This document shows positions 1 to 11,900 of a DNA stretch of 64,000 nt, in pieces. The translations under genes and the position numbers were made by a program. Position 1 is the first letter of the stretch, and every line of letters begins with the position of its first letter. The notes beneath the pieces were generated by a model. It saw nothing but the letters and a program-made list of their open reading frames with translations, was not told the DNA's origin and ran no database searches. The stretch is from Euborellia annulipes. Its lineage: Eukaryota > Arthropoda > Insecta > Dermaptera > Anisolabididae. Location: NCBI GenBank assembly GCA_023213315.1, contig JAKCPI010005660.1:216204-280203 (forward strand), read 5' to 3'.

Positions 1-149
1 GCTCTGAAGATAGTCTAGACAAGGGCCCGAAACGGTAACCTGGTACAGCAAGTCTAATTAAATAAATTTGGCTGCAGTCATGAAAATTTTTCTTTTGACT
101 GAGGCAGTCTCTATGAAGCATACGTTTCATGAAATTCTGAATAAAATAA

Positions 150-728
150 GAGGCATTTGTTAGTGCCTATAATGCCTATTTTGGCCGATTCTGGGTTTTG
201 GTGCCTATTTCATCTATAAATGCCTTTTTTAGTGCCTATTTTGAGTTCAAATAGCCAATTTCAATTTTTTACGAGCTATACATAGTCTAAATTTAAATTT
301 TTTTTTGAATTATCAAGAATATATTTAAAGAGGGGAGGGGGTAAAGGCTACCCCCTTTACCCCCCCCCCCCCGAGATTTAAAAAAAATACTTTTTTTTTG
401 AAAAAAAATTTATTTTTAATGCAAAATTTTAAAAATTAGTACTTAAAAATTTGATTTGTATTTATATGCTGGCAAACAAGTACAGAATGCGCCTTTAAAT
501 TACCGAAATTAAGAAAATATTGTTTGCTGTGCGACCAGTCACACCAGATTACCAAAAATTAGACATCAATTTTTAAAATTTTTTTATATTATTTCTTAAA
601 TAATGCCTTTCAAGTGCCTATTTTTACAATAAATGCCGCCTTTTTAACTGCCTATTTTAATAATTTTTAGTGCTTAGTTGCCTGCCTATTTTAAAGATTT
701 TCAGAGCCTATAAATCCGAGCCCTAGTA
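150..728. repeat. TGCCTATTTT-rich dispersed repeat
   Basis: The block carries many copies of TGCCTATTT or close variants at both ends and ends in GCCTATAAATCCGAGCCCTA. The terminal motif CGAGCCCTA resembles the subterminal-repeat style of hAT-type elements, but no clear matching left end or target duplication is seen. The middle has homopolymer C, T and A tracts. No coding potential is visible. Confidence 0.4.
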
Positions 729-742
729 ATTATATAATACAC

Positions 743-920
743 CAGAGGTTCTCAAACTTTTTTGGTTCACGAATCTCTTAATATACATCAATCTGAATTT
801 TCTGCAGCTCCCTAAGCCAAAACATTGATTGATTTACTAATATTGGAATATTTTTCAAATGCTCCTGAAGCAGGATCACTGCTCCTTAGGGAGCCAAGGC
901 TCACAATTTGGGAACCACTG
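743..920. mobile_element. hAT-like MITE (about 180 bp)
   Basis: The ends are imperfect inverted repeats, CAGAGGTTCTCAAACTTTT on the left and GGGAACCACTG on the right, matching the CAGTGGTTCTCAAAC-type termini of hAT non-autonomous elements. No transposase is present. An 8 bp target duplication is not clear. Confidence 0.6.
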
Positions 921-2599
921 TGCTATAATATACCATATTATTGAAAACTTTCAAATGAATAAGTTTACCATTTGAGAATTATTATTTGAGTTGGCCCAAA
1001 ATTCAATTAGTTTTGTTATCATGCTCGGCTTATCCTTGGATGGGATATTAGGAATTTGTTTTAACATACAATAATGGAATATCCGCTCCTTTGTGACTTT
1101 TTTTCGTTCTAATAACGATCTAAGACTTGTTGTTTGAGCGATAATAATATTTATCGCTTCTGAAAAAAAGAAAAATAAATTAGAGAACATAAAAATATCA
1201 TAATTAATCCAGAGAAATGGTTATATTAATTTAATCATTTGGGTACATTGGCTCATAATTTTAGAATTTAAAATTAAAATATTTATTTGACAATTAGGTA
1301 AATATTATTTATTATTTAATTATTTATAGGTCGGCCAAACAAATAAATTGTTAAATATATTTATAACTTGTCAAGTCCGAATCGAGATATTCATTGAATA
1401 CTAACATTCAAATATATAGATCTCCAAATCTATAAGATTTAGTTAAGCTGTTTTAATACAAAATTTTTTGCAGTTGGGTCTTCCTTTCTCTCATAATTAG
1501 TGTTTTTCGTTCATATACTTCTTAAGCTTAATATTATTATAAATAAGTAAATATACCTTCCTTGTTCTGTGTGCTAATCATATTATTAGTGAGACTAGCG
1601 ACGAGTGATTTTAAATCACTATCTGGGAACTGCAATAAAAATTCTGCAGCCTGTTCCCTCTCCCTTTCTGTTAACATTTCTAAAATCATATTAAAAAAAA
1701 ATGTTTAATTCATTCATTTTAAAATAATTATAAAAATTCTTACTCACCTCTAATAATAAGATTTAAAAAAAAAATAAATAATTAAAGGTATTGAAAACTT
1801 GATTACATAATTAAGGTATGTGATTATTATATATTTCTTTTAAAACTTCTCAGGAAAACTTGAAATATTTAATATATTCGAAAAGTAATTAATATTTAAT
1901 AATATTTGTATCATCAATCAATCACTTATTTATTATTTTCAATTATATAGAATTTTTCTTTCATTCTACCATGTCATATCAAATAAAAATAAAATTTACT
2001 TTATATTAGAATATAATTATGAAATTAAAATGTCAAAATCTTGAAATACAAACAAAAACATGAAGATAGCGATAATAGCGACACTGCGGCAATGCGGCAT
2101 CTTTTTTAATCAAATCGATCACGTGATCAGTTGGCGGTCTTTATTCGAATTCGAAGAAACAAAAATGTTTTTGCCATGGCCATTTGTCCAAAAATGAGAA
2201 ATTAGATGCCCAGGCATATATTATATTTTTTAAATCGTGATATTTCTTAAAACTAATAGTATACATATTATTTTTAATTTTTGTGAAAGAAATAAAAGGT
2301 ACACGTGGCAAAACAAGAAGAACTTTGAGTTCATCCAACTTTCATGTCATAAAAAAAAATTTCATCCTTATTTAATTATAAATTTTCCGAAAAAATATAA
2401 AACAACTTAAAGAATAATAAAAATAATTAAAATTATAACTCTCGAAATTTATTTATTAAATTAATAATAGATAATTACAAGGTTATTTGATTTTTGTAAT
2501 AGTATTTTTAATGAATACTTAATGTTTGACTAATAACGGTGAAATTTAATTTATAAAAATATACTGTTTTAATATTATTCAAAGAATATAAAAAATATG
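921..2599. other. AT-rich intergenic DNA
   Basis: This is very AT-rich sequence with short tandem TA/AAT runs. I see no exon with plausible splice sites, no transposase similarity and no RNA gene. Confidence 0.4.
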
Positions 2600-2862
2600 G
2601 TCCATTTGAGATGGCGAGATGAAAGTTTGCCATCCTTTTTCCAACTTCCCTCCTCCCTCTGATCGTTATATTCTATGAATTAGAGTCAACGAGAGCCATT
2701 ATAATTAATGTTCTAACTTTTCAACATCGTCTTTTTTCACGGTTCTTTTTTTTACAATTATTCATTTTGAATCTTTTTAAATTATTAAAATTTATCCTCC
2801 TTTTTTTTTTTAATTACGTTTATTTCTATTTAAATTTATATAATAATCCTATTTTCCTTACC
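2600..2862 (+). promoter_or_regulatory. Probable promoter and 5' UTR of the RNF126-like gene
   Basis: The stretch before the start codon is less AT-rich than its surroundings and holds GAGATGGCGAG near 2611, close to the AAGATGGCGGC initiator/YY1-type element, plus pyrimidine-rich blocks. The start codon context CTTACCATGG at 2857-2866 is a good Kozak match. The transcription start cannot be fixed from sequence alone. Confidence 0.3.
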
Positions 2863-2943
2863 ATGGCTGAAGCACCCCAAGAAGAAGCAATGGGGAGATT
2901 TTTCTGTCACAAGTGCAATCTTGAAATTTCACGAATTTTACCC
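2863..2943 (+). CDS. RNF126-like exon 1
   Basis: 27 codons, from the ATG in context CCATGG to donor GTATGT at 2944, phase 0. It holds the first CxxC pair (CHKC) of the N-terminal zinc finger. A second in-frame Met at residue 10 is less likely to be the start. Confidence 0.88.
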
Positions 2944-5900
2944 GTATGTATATTGATAATATTATTTATTAATAAAAAAAAAGGACAAATAAAAATATAA
3001 TTTTCAATTTTTAGGAATTTCAATGTCCTCGTTGTTTGGGGGGGTTCATTGAACAACTACCCGAACCTGAACTTTTTACCGATCCCCCAATGGAACTAGA
3101 AGAAGTAAGTCGAAATTTATAAATTTTTACATTAATCACAATTTTTTTCATATATTAGTTATTAAAAGTTTTTTTTTTTCTAAATTAATCATCACATATT
3201 TGTCCATCTCCATTTCTCTATTTTCTTTTATTTAATAATTTATTTTTAATATTAAAATGATATTAATAAAATTCACAATATTATTTTATTGATTGATATA
3301 ATAGTTGAAATAAAATTTTCAATAAAAATATATTTTAAAATTATTTTTTTTTTTTTATATTAAATTTTAAAGTATTTATTTTATTGAAATATGATACCCT
3401 ATGTTTAAATTAAAAAAAAAAAATATGTGTACATAGCCTAAATCTCTACCTATCTATATATATTCTTGTACTAACCGTAATTAATATAATTGGGTTAAAC
3501 TTGTTTTGTTCAAATGACTTATTGACGGATAGTATTTGACATATATGTCTATCTCCAGTGTCTAAATGTATGCATATCTTATCAAGAAAAATTTAATAAA
3601 ATAAAAATTTTATTTTATTAAATGAAAATAAAATTCATTATTTTAATCACTTCTAATTCAACTGCTAATTCATTAAATTATGTTATGTAATAACTACATT
3701 TTAATAATATATAAATCGAAAAGATAATTAAAAATTTTTAAACTATCTTTTATTAATTTATGTTAATTAAAAAAATAATAAACACATATTTTAAATTAGC
3801 ATCTTGTTTCTTTGGCATAGGCCTACATTTTATTAAATTATTTTATGACAGTAATAAACTCGACTCATTTAAATTAGTACTAGTTAAAGAATTTGATTTT
3901 TAATATTTGAACTTAACATGAAGTTCCTCTGCATTGAGGCAATTGCTGCCTATAGACTTTGAAAATTATTCTGTAAAATTTTGTTTTAATGCAGACAGCC
4001 TTAATCTTGACTAGACGTATAGATGTATCCATACAATCACAGATGTAATTGTCAAAATAACTATTTTGAATCTCTATTACTAAACTATTTTATTATTTGT
4101 TTTTTTTTTTTTTAAATTATTTTTTCAAGTTTACTGATTTGGGAATCACATTAAAAATTAATGAATGGACAGTTTACAAGATCAAAGAAAAAAATTTCGT
4201 TCTTGCTTGGACTTGACATTTTTCGGAATTGAGGCTTTTAAACTAAATAAATTAACATTATCATCTATTGTTTACAGTGATTAAAAAGATGATAAAGCAA
4301 ATAAAAAAAGAAATAGATACTGTATTATTTTTCTATTGCAGTCTTTTCATCAAATATTGGCTATTAATAATTATCCTATACTAGAGTTCACTTTAACGTG
4401 GGGTACTCTACACTTTGAAACTATATATTTTTATTTTATTTATTCGTTTAAGTACAATATTAATTAAATGGATGTACATACGAAGGTTCCGAGATTATAA
4501 AAGTGATATAATATCAGCAATATGTATAAATAAACATAGTAGTGCAACAAATAATAATAAAAAATGTGTCCAATTTGGAATGTCCATGGTATCGGTAACC
4601 TGGCTCTATCCGACACTTTGAAACTATTATTATATTTTATAACAAAATTCAATATCAGGATAGGTGAAAAGAAGAAGAAAATCCGCAGCCAGTTATATTT
4701 CATTATTTTTATTCCATCATGTTGACGTTTCGATCCCGGTTGGGATCATCCTCAGAACAGATGGGTTCTGAGGATGATCCCAACCGGGATCGAAACGTCA
4801 ACATGATGGAATAAAAATAATGAAATATAACTGGCTGCGGATTTTCTTCTCCTTTTCACCTACCCTGATTGAACTACCAGCTATAAGCCCTATTTATCTA
4901 CTTATAATTTAATATATCTCTTTTGAGTATCTCATTGTTCATGTACATTTGAACTTAAAGTGTTGCACCAACATTTAATCCGAACTTAAGTCCTCTATTT
5001 GAGCTTACATCTCAAGTAGTCAAATTTGACGACTTAAGTCCCTCTCAGCCAGAATTCATAGCCTAAAATGAGAATTGTGACATTTTATCTAATCAACTAT
5101 CTATATATACCCTTAGAATATATTCATTTTTTTTAATTAATCAATTTTATTGTTATTATTAAAAATATTAAAAAAGTATTTGATATATATTCCAAACCAT
5201 CAGATAGTGGTCGTTTCACAAATTATTTTTCAAACATTCCCTATTTATATAAAATAAATACACTGAACTATTTTTTAAATAGAATTTTTCTTGTATAGAA
5301 ATTTTCTATTTCTTGAAGTGATCCTTCCCCTTTCAGTTTAATGGACCTTTTGAAAGTGTCCACGAAACGTTCTATTTGACCGTTCGATTGTGGATGATAT
5401 GGGGGTGATCGTATATGTTCAATTCCATTTATTTGGCAAAACTCTTGGAATTCTGCTGAAGAAAATTGCGTTCCGTTATCTGAAACTAAAATTTCTGGCA
5501 TTCCAAATCTAGTAAATAAAGTTCGTAATTTATTGATAGTTGCGGCGGATGACGTCTTCTTCATTATGAATACTTCTGGCCATTTTGCGTATGCATCCAC
5601 AACTAATAAATAACTTAGACCGTCTATTGGCCCAGCAAAGTCAACATGAATTCGTGACCATGGTTTCTCAGGCGTTTGCCATGGACATGGATCGGATTTT
5701 CTTGGAGCCTTTGCTACCATTGCACATTTACTACAATTCTTCACAAGTTCTTCAATATCCGCGTCCAAACCTGGCCAATAGATATAACTTCGTGCTAGTG
5801 CTTTCATATGGACAATTCCTGGATGTCCTTTATGAAATTGTTTTAAAATTCTTCCCTATAACAAATAGGGTATTACTACTCTTTCATTAAACAAAATACA

Positions 5901-8900
5901 ACCATTAAGAATAGACAGAGATGTTTCTCGATTTTTAAATGCCAATAAATTTTTATCAGTTACCTTCTCTGGCCACCCATTATTAATACAATTATAAACT
6001 TTTCTTAAACATTTATCCTTCCTTGTATAATCTTAAATCATTTCAGCGGTGACTGGGAGAGCTTGTATTCCCTCTGAAACAGTACAAAATATATCTTTTT
6101 CGATTTTTATAGAAGCTATTACAACATCTTCTTCTGTGGTTTCATGCTTTGCAATTAGTCTTGACAGGGCGTCGGCCTGGCCAAATTCTAAAGTTTTTCT
6201 ATATTCAATAGTAAAATCATAATTTAGCATTATTGTAGCCCACCGTTGTAATCTACTTTGTGTATAAACGGGTATTCCTTTTTTCGAACCGAATATAGAT
6301 AACAGCGGTTTATGATCCGTAAGTAACGTAAAATGTCTTCCATAAACATATTTGTGAAATTTCTTTAAAGCATATACTAACGCTAATCCCTCTTTCTCGA
6401 TTTGGCTATATTTTCTCTCGGTCGGCGTTAATGAATAGGAAGCATGCGCTATGGCTTTTTCCGAACCATCCGGAAATCTATGTAAAATTACCGCGCCAAC
6501 ACCATTCTGCGAAGCATCAGCAGCAACAATAATGTCCAAATTCGGATCATAATGGGTTAATAATAAGTCGGATGTTAAAATCTCTTTTATTCTTAAAAAC
6601 GCATTATTGCATTCGGGAGACCAATGCCATTTAATATTTTTCTTTAGTAACTCATCTAAAGGTTTTCGCATTTTCCCGAGTTCATTTGAAAATTTCCCGT
6701 AAAAGTTAATTAATCCTAGGAATGATCTAAGCGTTGAAACATCGCTAGGTGCAGGCCATTTCTAAAATCTTTTCAATTTTTGCGGGATCTGGTTTGTGTC
6801 CCTCTTTATTTACGATCATGCCCAAATATTTTACTTCCGTCTTAAAAAATTTACATTTTTCCCATTGAATTCTTAACCCATATTCTTCTATTCGCTTTAA
6901 TACCGCTTCTAAATTATTTTTATGATCATTTTCGTCTCGTCCCATAACAAGGATGTCATCTAGATACGCTACCGCCCCTGGAACGTCAGCTAACATGGCA
7001 TCCATCACTTGCTGAAAAATTCCCGGTGCGGATTTAATTCCAAATGGCAATCTATTATATTGATATAGCCCCTTATGGGTATTAATAGTGAGTAAATTTC
7101 TAAATTTTTCTTCAATCTCTATTTGAAGATAAGCATCTGCTAAATCGATTATAGAAAAATATTTACCTCCATTAAGCGTATTGAATATATCTTCAGGTAA
7201 TGGTAAAGGGTGTTGATGTAAAAGTAGTGCATCATTTAATCCCGTGGAGAAGTCCGAGCATATTCTTATTTTTCCATTTGCCTTCTTCACGACGACTATC
7301 GGAGCTGCCCAAGACGAATAATTCACTGGGGAAATAACATTTAAATTTACTAATCGGTTCAATTCATTTTCCACCTCCAATCGTGCCGCATAGGCTACTG
7401 GTCGAGCTTTACAAAATTTAGGACTTGCACCAGGGCGTAATTCAAATGTTGTCTTTGTTTTAGTACAATGCCCTAGTTCCTCTTTAAAAATATTTTTATA
7501 TTTTTCTTTCAAACTATTTATATATTTATCAAAATGTGAAATATCATCTTTATTTCTAATATTATTACATATTTTATTAAATGGCACATCCCATAGCTTA
7601 AACTTTTCAATCAGGTCGATCCCAAGTAAATCTAAATTTTTAGTTAAATATATTGTTTCTTCAAATAAACTTCCCTCAAATTTTATTTCTGGGTTTATTT
7701 CACCTATTAATTCTATATTATCACCGGAAGCATTTTTCGCTAGGTGATCGGTGACTTTATATGTAGGACAACCTATCTCCTTCCAAGTATTCTTTGAAAT
7801 TAATGTTATATCCGAAGCAAGGGCGGATCCAGAGGTGTTTCTCGGGGGTATTTTTGCTAAAATTCGTACTCGTAATTCGGCATCTGATGAAGACTGTAAT
7901 CCACAAACAAATATTAAGCATTTGAATTGATCTAAAGTTAACTTTTTAAATTCAATTAGTTCACAGTGTGCATTTACCTTAGCTCCATAAGATACAAAAT
8001 CATCTTTGGCACTTTTAGCTATTTTCATACACTCATACCTTAATTTAAATAGAGATGTAATTCTACCAAAATGTTTATTCAATTTTTTTATAGTATCCTC
8101 AAATGATTGTTCATTTGGCTTTAACGGCAACAGCAAATCCGAATATCTTTTGAATACTTTACTTGATAGTTTAGAATTTAATAATCTAACCTTCGTGGCA
8201 TCGTCCAAATTTGCTGCATCCAATTTAAACATATCTTCATACCGTAACGTTCACTCCCAATTCATAAACTTGATTTAATAATTTTTGAATTTCTTCCAGA
8301 GTAAATGTTTTTTCTTCCATTTTATTTTATAAATAATTTCGGAAAATTACAATGTATTTAAATTGTTTTGTTTTCCACAATCCTCGTCGCCAGTTGTTAT
8401 ATCGCTATTTGGGTATTAGGAAATAATTCAGAGAGGATTTTAGATAAATATTTTAATCGTGAGCAAAACAACAATCGGAAAAAAGAACAATGTACATATA
8501 TAAGTCTGAGCCATCTAGATAATAACATGCTTAATAACTATACAACAAAACGTCAAACAAAATGTAAGTAAATTTATTTATTTTAAATTTAAAAAAAAAA
8601 TACTGTAGATTAACTTACAATTTGTTTGTGTTTTTTTGTACCATTTCATTCAATAGTTTGTCTAGAAAAATATATTATGAAAATTTTTCTCTTTTTTTAT
8701 TCCCCAATGAGGGCCTAAAAATACTTCACTTATTAAAATTTGTTAATATTTTTTTGTTGACAGAATTTGATAAAAAGCTGATTATTTATTTATTTATTTT
8801 TATTTTGGTTAGCAAATATGTTTTTTGTTGTCCTGCAGTGCCGCCTAGTGGCTAATTTGTAACAAAAATGCGAGGTTGCCAGATGTTGTTTTTTCTTAAA

Positions 8901-11900
8901 GATTCATTGGTGCAACGTTTTAAATCTCAAGCTGAGACTTGCGTTCAAGACGAACTTGAGCAAGCCAAGATCTGACAAATGAATCTGCAACTGGGCATTA
9001 GAGCTAGAATTTTGGTTATTTATTAATACTTCTTTTTGGACCAATAGCAGGTGTAAATTTAATTATTTTTTTTTTATTGTTAACAGTTGCAAATCTCTTT
9101 CGGCCTTATGGAACAGCCATCAGAACTTATAACATCCAACCTTCTTTTTTAAATTTTAAAACATTCTCTGAATATACATTTTATATACATGCAAATCACA
9201 CAACGATTCCGTAATTCACTCGACCATTGGATGGTAAATTAGATTAAAATTGCATGAAAGCCAACGGCGGCCATTTTATGAACTTAGACTAAATACATTT
9301 TCACTTTCTTGTATGTGGGACAGTATTCATGTCATGAATAGGTACTGTCTACATTGGGATCTATAAATTAAGGGATTTTTTTTTTGAAATCGGATCATCA
9401 TCACACTTGGTAAGGCCTTTCTGTAAAATACCATTTCCACCTTTAATACAAATTGTTGATCATGGATTGGTGGATAATGGACACAGAACGATGGAATCAG
9501 GTCAAGTTCTCGGATGAATCCCGGTACAGCCTCGAGGTGTTCGCTGATCGTATCTGAAGAAAGCATGGGACATGATCTAATCCTCTAACATGATTTGGAA
9601 TGGTTCCATTCTGAAAATCCCTTAATTTCTGTACACCAGTATATGTTAATGTATATTCTTGAGAAAATACTATTTTTCAAGCTTAGTAAGAAGAGGCCGA
9701 AAAATACCTGCAACTATCAACTATTAATGAAAAAAATCTTTGAATTAAACAATTAACTCCCTAAAACTTTTATTGGTTCTTAAATAAGAAATTAATAGAA
9801 TACAGATAATCTAAGAAAGTATCCACATTTTAAATAAAACTTTACTATTTGACGGAGATATTTTCCTTTTTTGATGGCATTATTTGAAAAATAACAAATT
9901 TATATATATATATGGGTGATTCTACGCTATTTGAATTTTATTGGTCAGTGGAAAAAATATATGTTAAAATAATTATATTATTGATACTGTATTCTTAAAT
10001 AATAAAGAATATCGTGTTTTATTGGGGCCATTTAGTCAATTCACGATAACTGTTTCATTTTAGGAATTAATAGTTGAAAATAGTCATAAATGTCAGTATT
10101 CTGGGTGTCCCATTTCTAGTTTTTTACTAGTTTTGTTCGACGCTCATTTATTTATTAACTTGACATAATATTTTTTACCATAATTATAAACATAAGTAAA
10201 CCCCAAAACATAATTAATGAAAATACATTTTAAAAGTATTTGTTATTATAAAAAATACTTGTTTTCACGTGACCTAAAAATGATGTCATCTATTCTGGAA
10301 AAATTAAAAGATAAAAATTTATCATAAAAACTGCCAAAGGATAACAATGGCCATGAATAACAGGCATAGTACAGTCTGAAGTAAGAAGCAAGCTAACGGC
10401 GTTGAGCATAATTCAAATAATATAGCTTTAGTTATTGTTGGATTGTCATAAAGTGTGTTTGGGCCAGTCGATGCAATATTTCTTCTGGTAAATAAATCTC
10501 TTTATATTTTATCGTTACCTAACTCTACATTTGTACAATGCAATGTTTATTGTATGTAAATGTCATGAATTACGTCGAAACTTTGGCAAGAAGGACGCGT
10601 ATTGTTTTTTTTAACGTAATGTGTGGTTTTGTCATTAGTTTGGCTGTCATTATTCTGGCAAATTCAAGGGTTCGCATCCCGTCTAATGGACAAAAATTTA
10701 TTTCAATTGGATTTAGCTACCAATCCAATTGAAATAAATAGATACGGGGTCTAAATGGCCTTCGATGCCAAAAAATGGAATAAAAAAACTCTGTCAGTGA
10801 AAATACCCGCCCACGGGTAGGGACGAAATTTTGTTTCCTTAATATCTTATAGCTATAATATGTATGTTTTTTTAATATTAATTCAGCTTTCATTATAAAT
10901 AGCTAATTGTCTGTCACTTTCCTAGCTTAATTTTCACAATTCTGCCAATAGTGTCATTCTATATTTCTTCTGGTGCTAATAAAACTCAAAAAAATTAAAA
11001 TATCTTCTGGCCTTTATCATTACAGATACAAAAATAATGTCAACTAAGGAAATCATGAATATTAAATTGAACAGAGTATATTTGGTTTCTGGACACAAAA
11101 ATCCAAATAGCGTAGAATCACCCATATATATATATATATATATATATAATTTCTCATTTAAATTGTATCTATCTTTATTTTTCAGCACTGGATGAATCCT
11201 TTTGAGGAGATCGATAATCTCTTTGTAAACAGCTATGGCCCTACGCAGCGACGTCCCCCAAGGACCAGAGAAAGGACTGATATTCGCCGAGGATCTCGTG
11301 GAAGGTACGCTGGTGTGGTCCCAAGTACATCTCGTACTGCCCCAAGAAGGTGAGGAAAGAATGAAGCACTGCTTGAAAATTTTAAGATCATTTCTATTAT
11401 AATATATATATATATTAAGTTACCGTTAAAGTGGTTGATTTAAAGATTTCATACAAAACCTAGTTATTTAAAGTGTCAGAACACTTAAAAAAAATATTCC
11501 CTAATTATTTCAGTTAAATTTATAAAATATTACTTGTTTGTAGGCAGTAACGATTTTTTTTTAGTTAAATGACACTTTAATTAGCTACACATATTCTAAG
11601 CCACTCTACTCTCCTTTTTTTAAAAAAATTTCATTGAGTACATTTTATTTAACTTTCAATAAGTTAGAATTTTGTACTCGAACTCATTTAAAACGAGACT
11701 GTGCCAAAACTTTTTAAGGTTCAAAACAAAATATCTCTAAATAAAAAGGTTTAAAGTATAAAATAGAAATAAATTAAAAACAAAACCCTTTTATTTAAAA
11801 TAAAAAAATAGACAATATAACTTTTTGTATAAAATTGAATATTTATGATAAAAAAAATAAGTCTTTAACACTCATTGAGGTCGATTATCTAAAAACAGAC

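Larger units (their letters stand above)
4651..4872. repeat. Foldback element with two facing hammerhead ribozymes
   Basis: Two arms of about 108 bp are near-perfect inverted copies separated by only about 6 bp. Outer ends read AGGTGAAAAGAAG and CTCCTTTTCACCTACCC. Each arm carries a hammerhead core pointing toward the element's outside. It sits in intron 2 of the RNF126-like gene. Confidence 0.85.
5268..8527 (-). mobile_element. Decayed Ty3/gypsy LTR retrotransposon
   Basis: Read on the - strand: putative 5' LTR, primer-binding site, gag start, fused gag-protease-RT, RNase H, and integrase cut off at 5268. Breaks include an early gag stop, an in-frame deletion removing the gag zinc knuckle and protease catalytic motif, a frameshift between RT and RNase H, and stops before integrase. 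No 3' LTR is found, so the element is 3' truncated. It lies antisense in intron 2 of the RNF126-like gene. Confidence 0.85.

Noticed and set aside
5585..5890. Open frame on the + strand across the integrase region
   Set aside because: Antisense to a clear integrase frame with DD35E residues; no similarity of its own.
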